A stretch of 64,000 nucleotides of DNA from NCBI RefSeq assembly GCF_021390195.1, contig NZ_CP090003.1:3741501-3805500 (forward strand), read 5' to 3'. The DNA is from Flagellimonas sp. CMM7 (GTDB taxonomy: Bacteria; Bacteroidota; Bacteroidia; Flavobacteriales; Flavobacteriaceae). This document shows, piece after piece, positions 61,936 to 64,000 of this stretch. The notes below the pieces were generated by a model. The model searched no databases and had not been told where the DNA came from. It worked only from the letters and a program-made list of their open reading frames with translations. Position 1 is the first letter of the stretch; the number at the start of each line of letters is the position of its first letter. A program made the translations under genes and the position numbers.

Positions 61936-63669
61936 ATGGAAACATTAAAGGCACAAAAGAAAGATTCTGAAAAAGGCACTGCTATGCGAATAAGTGGTGC
62001 TGAAGCTATAATACATTGTTTGTTGGCAGAAGGAGTGGATTTAATCTACGGATATCCAGGTGGAGCAATTATGCCCGTATATGATGAGCTATACAAGTTT
62101 CAGGATAAATTAACACATATCTTAACCAGACACGAACAAGGAGCTACCCATGCTGCGCAGGGTTATGCAAGAGTTAGCGGAAAAGTAGGAGTCGCTATGG
62201 CAACTTCAGGTCCTGGTGCCACAAATCTGGTCACTGGATTGGCAGATGCCCAAATAGACTCAACGCCAATGGTGTGCATAACTGGTCAAGTTCCCAGACA
62301 TTTATTGGGTTCGGATGCCTTTCAGGAGACGGATATTGTTGGAATATCTACGCCAGTCACCAAATGGAACTATCAAGTTACCAAGGCTAGTGAGATTCCT
62401 GAGATTATAGCAAAGGCTTTTTACATTGCTAAATCTGGCAGACCAGGTCCGGTATTGATAGACATCACCAAGAATGCTCAGTTTGACGAATTGGATTTTA
62501 CTTACGAAAAATGCAAGGGTGTTCGTAGTTATAAACCCGTTCCAGAACCAAACGTAAAAGCAATTGAGGCAGCTGCTGAGCTCATCAATAATGCAAAAAG
62601 ACCCTATATAGTTTTTGGGCAAGGAGTAATATTAGGTGAGGCAGAAGACGAATTGAAAGCGTTGGTGGAAAAAGCTGGAATTCCAGCGGCTTGGACCATT
62701 TTAGGGCTGTCAGCAATGGACACTGATCATCCGCTAAATGTAGGTATGGTAGGAATGCATGGTAACTATGGCCCAAATGTATTGACCAATGAATGTGATT
62801 TACTTATTGCTATAGGAATGCGCTTTGATGATAGGGTAACAGGTAGTTTGGACACTTATGCCAAACAAGCAAAAGTGATTCATTTTGAAATTGACCCTGC
62901 GGAAATCAATAAAAATGTGAAAGCTGACGTGGCTGTTTTAGGAAACGCTAAACAGACCTTGGATTTATTACTTCCTTTGGTCAATAAAAATGAGCATGCC
63001 ACATGGAAGGCTGAGTTTGATAAGAGATATCAAATCGAATACGATACTGTAATCAAAGATGATGTGACACCTACAAAAGAGGGGCTTACAATGGGTGAGG
63101 TTATTGAGCAAATCAATATTTCCTCAAAACATAAGGCTGTCATCGTTACAGATGTGGGGCAGCACCAAATGATTGCCTGCAGATATGCCAAGTTTAAACA
63201 ATCCAAGAGCAATATAACTTCTGGAGGATTGGGAACTATGGGGTTTGCATTACCAGCGGCAATAGGTGCCAAAATGGGAGCAATGGACCGCGAAGTGGTT
63301 GCTGTTATTGGAGATGGTGGTTATCAAATGACAATTCAAGAGCTGGGAGTGATCTTTCAACATAATGTTCCGGTTAAAATTGTAGTATTGAACAACGACC
63401 ATTTAGGTATGGTACGGCAGTGGCAAGAGCTTTTCTTTGAAAGTAGATATGCTTCAACGGTAATGGTAAACCCTGATTTTGTGAAAATTGCAGAGGGCTA
63501 TCATATTAAATCGAGAAGAGTTGTGGAGCGCTCAGAATTAAAAGAAGCAGTTGCAGAGATGATAGCATCCAAAGACCCTTACTTTTTGGAAGTAAAGGTT
63601 GAGAAAGAAGACAATGTGTTTCCAATGATTCCTTCAGGAGCTTCTGTTTCAGATATCAGACTCAAGTAA
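61936..63669 (+). CDS. ilvB: Acetolactate synthase large subunit
   Basis: A 577-residue thiamine-diphosphate enzyme that makes acetolactate or acetohydroxybutyrate. YGYPGGAIMPVYDEL, HEQGATHAAQGYARVSGKVGVAMATSGPGATN (containing the catalytic Glu), the FAD region, and the TPP motif GDGGYQMTIQEL...NN are present. The small regulatory subunit ilvN does not follow directly; the next gene starts 1 bp later and is a methyltransferase. Confidence 0.95.
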   Translation: METLKAQKKDSEKGTAMRISGAEAIIHCLLAEGVDLIYGYPGGAIMPVYDELYKFQDKLTHILTRHEQGATHAAQGYARVSGKVGVAMATSGPGATNLVTGLADAQIDSTPMVCITGQVPRHLLGSDAFQETDIVGISTPVTKWNYQVTKASEIPEIIAKAFYIAKSGRPGPVLIDITKNAQFDELDFTYEKCKGVRSYKPVPEPNVKAIEAAAELINNAKRPYIVFGQGVILGEAEDELKALVEKAGIPAAWTILGLSAMDTDHPLNVGMVGMHGNYGPNVLTNECDLLIAIGMRFDDRVTGSLDTYAKQAKVIHFEIDPAEINKNVKADVAVLGNAKQTLDLLLPLVNKNEHATWKAEFDKRYQIEYDTVIKDDVTPTKEGLTMGEVIEQINISSKHKAVIVTDVGQHQMIACRYAKFKQSKSNITSGGLGTMGFALPAAIGAKMGAMDREVVAVIGDGGYQMTIQELGVIFQHNVPVKIVVLNNDHLGMVRQWQELFFESRYASTVMVNPDFVKIAEGYHIKSRRVVERSELKEAVAEMIASKDPYFLEVKVEKEDNVFPMIPSGASVSDIRLK

Positions 63670-63670
63670 G

Positions 63671-64000
63671 ATGAATCAAGCCAATATTTTAGATACACCA
63701 CAAGTGTACCCTGAATTACTTGTCAAGTGCAAGGAAGTAGGATTTACCATGCCTTCGGATATGTACATTGGGACATTTCTGAAAACATTGATTTCTTCTA
63801 AACCAAATGGCCGTTTTTTAGAATTGGGAACTGGGATGAGTTTATCTCTGGCATGGATGTTAGAAGGAATGGACAGGAATTCAGAGTTAATAAGCATTGA
63901 TAATGATAATGAACTTATTGAAATAGCAAGGCACTTTTTTAAAGAAGAGGAGAGACTCCAACTAATTTGTGCTGATGGAGATAAGTGGTTGCCTCAATAC
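63671..64000 (+). CDS. Class I SAM-dependent methyltransferase, partial
   Basis: The reading frame opens with ATG 1 bp after the ilvB stop and runs off the window end (110 codons visible). FLELGTGMSLSLAWMLEGMD is the SAM-binding motif I (LELGTG), and LISIDNDNELIEIA places the acidic residue of motif II. The pattern resembles small O-methyltransferase-like proteins. It is expected to be in the ilv transcript, although a methylation step is not part of that pathway. The C-terminal part and ilvN position are unknown because the window ends. Confidence 0.75.
   Translation, partial: MNQANILDTPQVYPELLVKCKEVGFTMPSDMYIGTFLKTLISSKPNGRFLELGTGMSLSLAWMLEGMDRNSELISIDNDNELIEIARHFFKEEERLQLICADGDKWLPQY

Noticed and set aside
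1..64000. CRISPR arrays, rRNA genes and intact insertion sequences
   Set aside because: No regularly spaced direct repeats, no rRNA sequence and no transposase gene were seen anywhere in the window.

Overview
The window is a chromosomal segment of a member of the Flavobacteriaceae (phylum Bacteroidota), probably marine. Evidence: AT-rich DNA, a STN-type TonB-dependent receptor followed by DUF4249 lipoproteins, promoters of the TAnnTTTG type, almost no Shine-Dalgarno sequences, and family-typical genes (flavobacterial FtsK/LolA/LptF cluster, NTP/NDP exchange transporter, PxpABC with an NRAMP-like transporter). Genus cannot be read from the sequence alone.

Region 1 (348-8112) is a compact integrative and mobilizable element inserted in the 3' end of a tRNA-Ser(UGA) gene (8101-8185). 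A 13-bp direct repeat of the tRNA 3' end marks both borders. Inside lie a tyrosine integrase next to the tRNA, mobC-like and relaxase genes with a membrane-anchored mob partner, a Doc-type toxin with an unusually large RhuM-like partner, and a two-gene cargo module (ParB/Srx-fold protein plus D12-class adenine methyltransferase). Repeated ACTCACC motifs at both ends look like integrase or excisionase arm sites.

Region 2 (8278-36337) is core genome: TauE permease, KdnA-like aminotransferase, a minus-strand tpx-dgkA-ftsK-lolA-lptF/G-ribB cluster (the RibB fusion carries a RibA domain without zinc ligands), NhaC antiporter, a methionine gamma-lyase-like gene divergent from an Lrp regulator, aldo/keto reductase with transporter, an AraC-type membrane regulator, lipoamide dehydrogenase, DUF3179 and DUF1624 proteins, then a plus-strand group of flavin reductase, pabB, tilS, dsbD and penicillin acylase.

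Region 3 (36533-51468) is the most unusual part: one apparent operon of a secreted protein, one STN-TonB-dependent receptor, eight tandem paralogous DUF4249 surface-lipoprotein genes (40058-49698) and an MG2-like secreted protein. Most genes are translationally coupled by ATGA overlaps. The eight paralogs share a constant framework with variable segments, and one cysteine pair is present or absent together across copies. This looks like an expanded repertoire of receptor partners for a single receptor.

Region 4 (51520-64000) returns to core metabolism: ComM/YifB ATPase, a Tat-signal aminotransferase, a cupin protein, a small DUF559/Vsr-like putative nuclease, an NRAMP-fold transporter without the metal-binding motifs coupled to 5-oxoprolinase pxpABC, a nitroreductase, and ilvD-ilvB preceded by a Val/Ile-rich leader peptide and terminator hairpin (candidate attenuator). 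A SAM methyltransferase, cut by the window end, follows ilvB directly.
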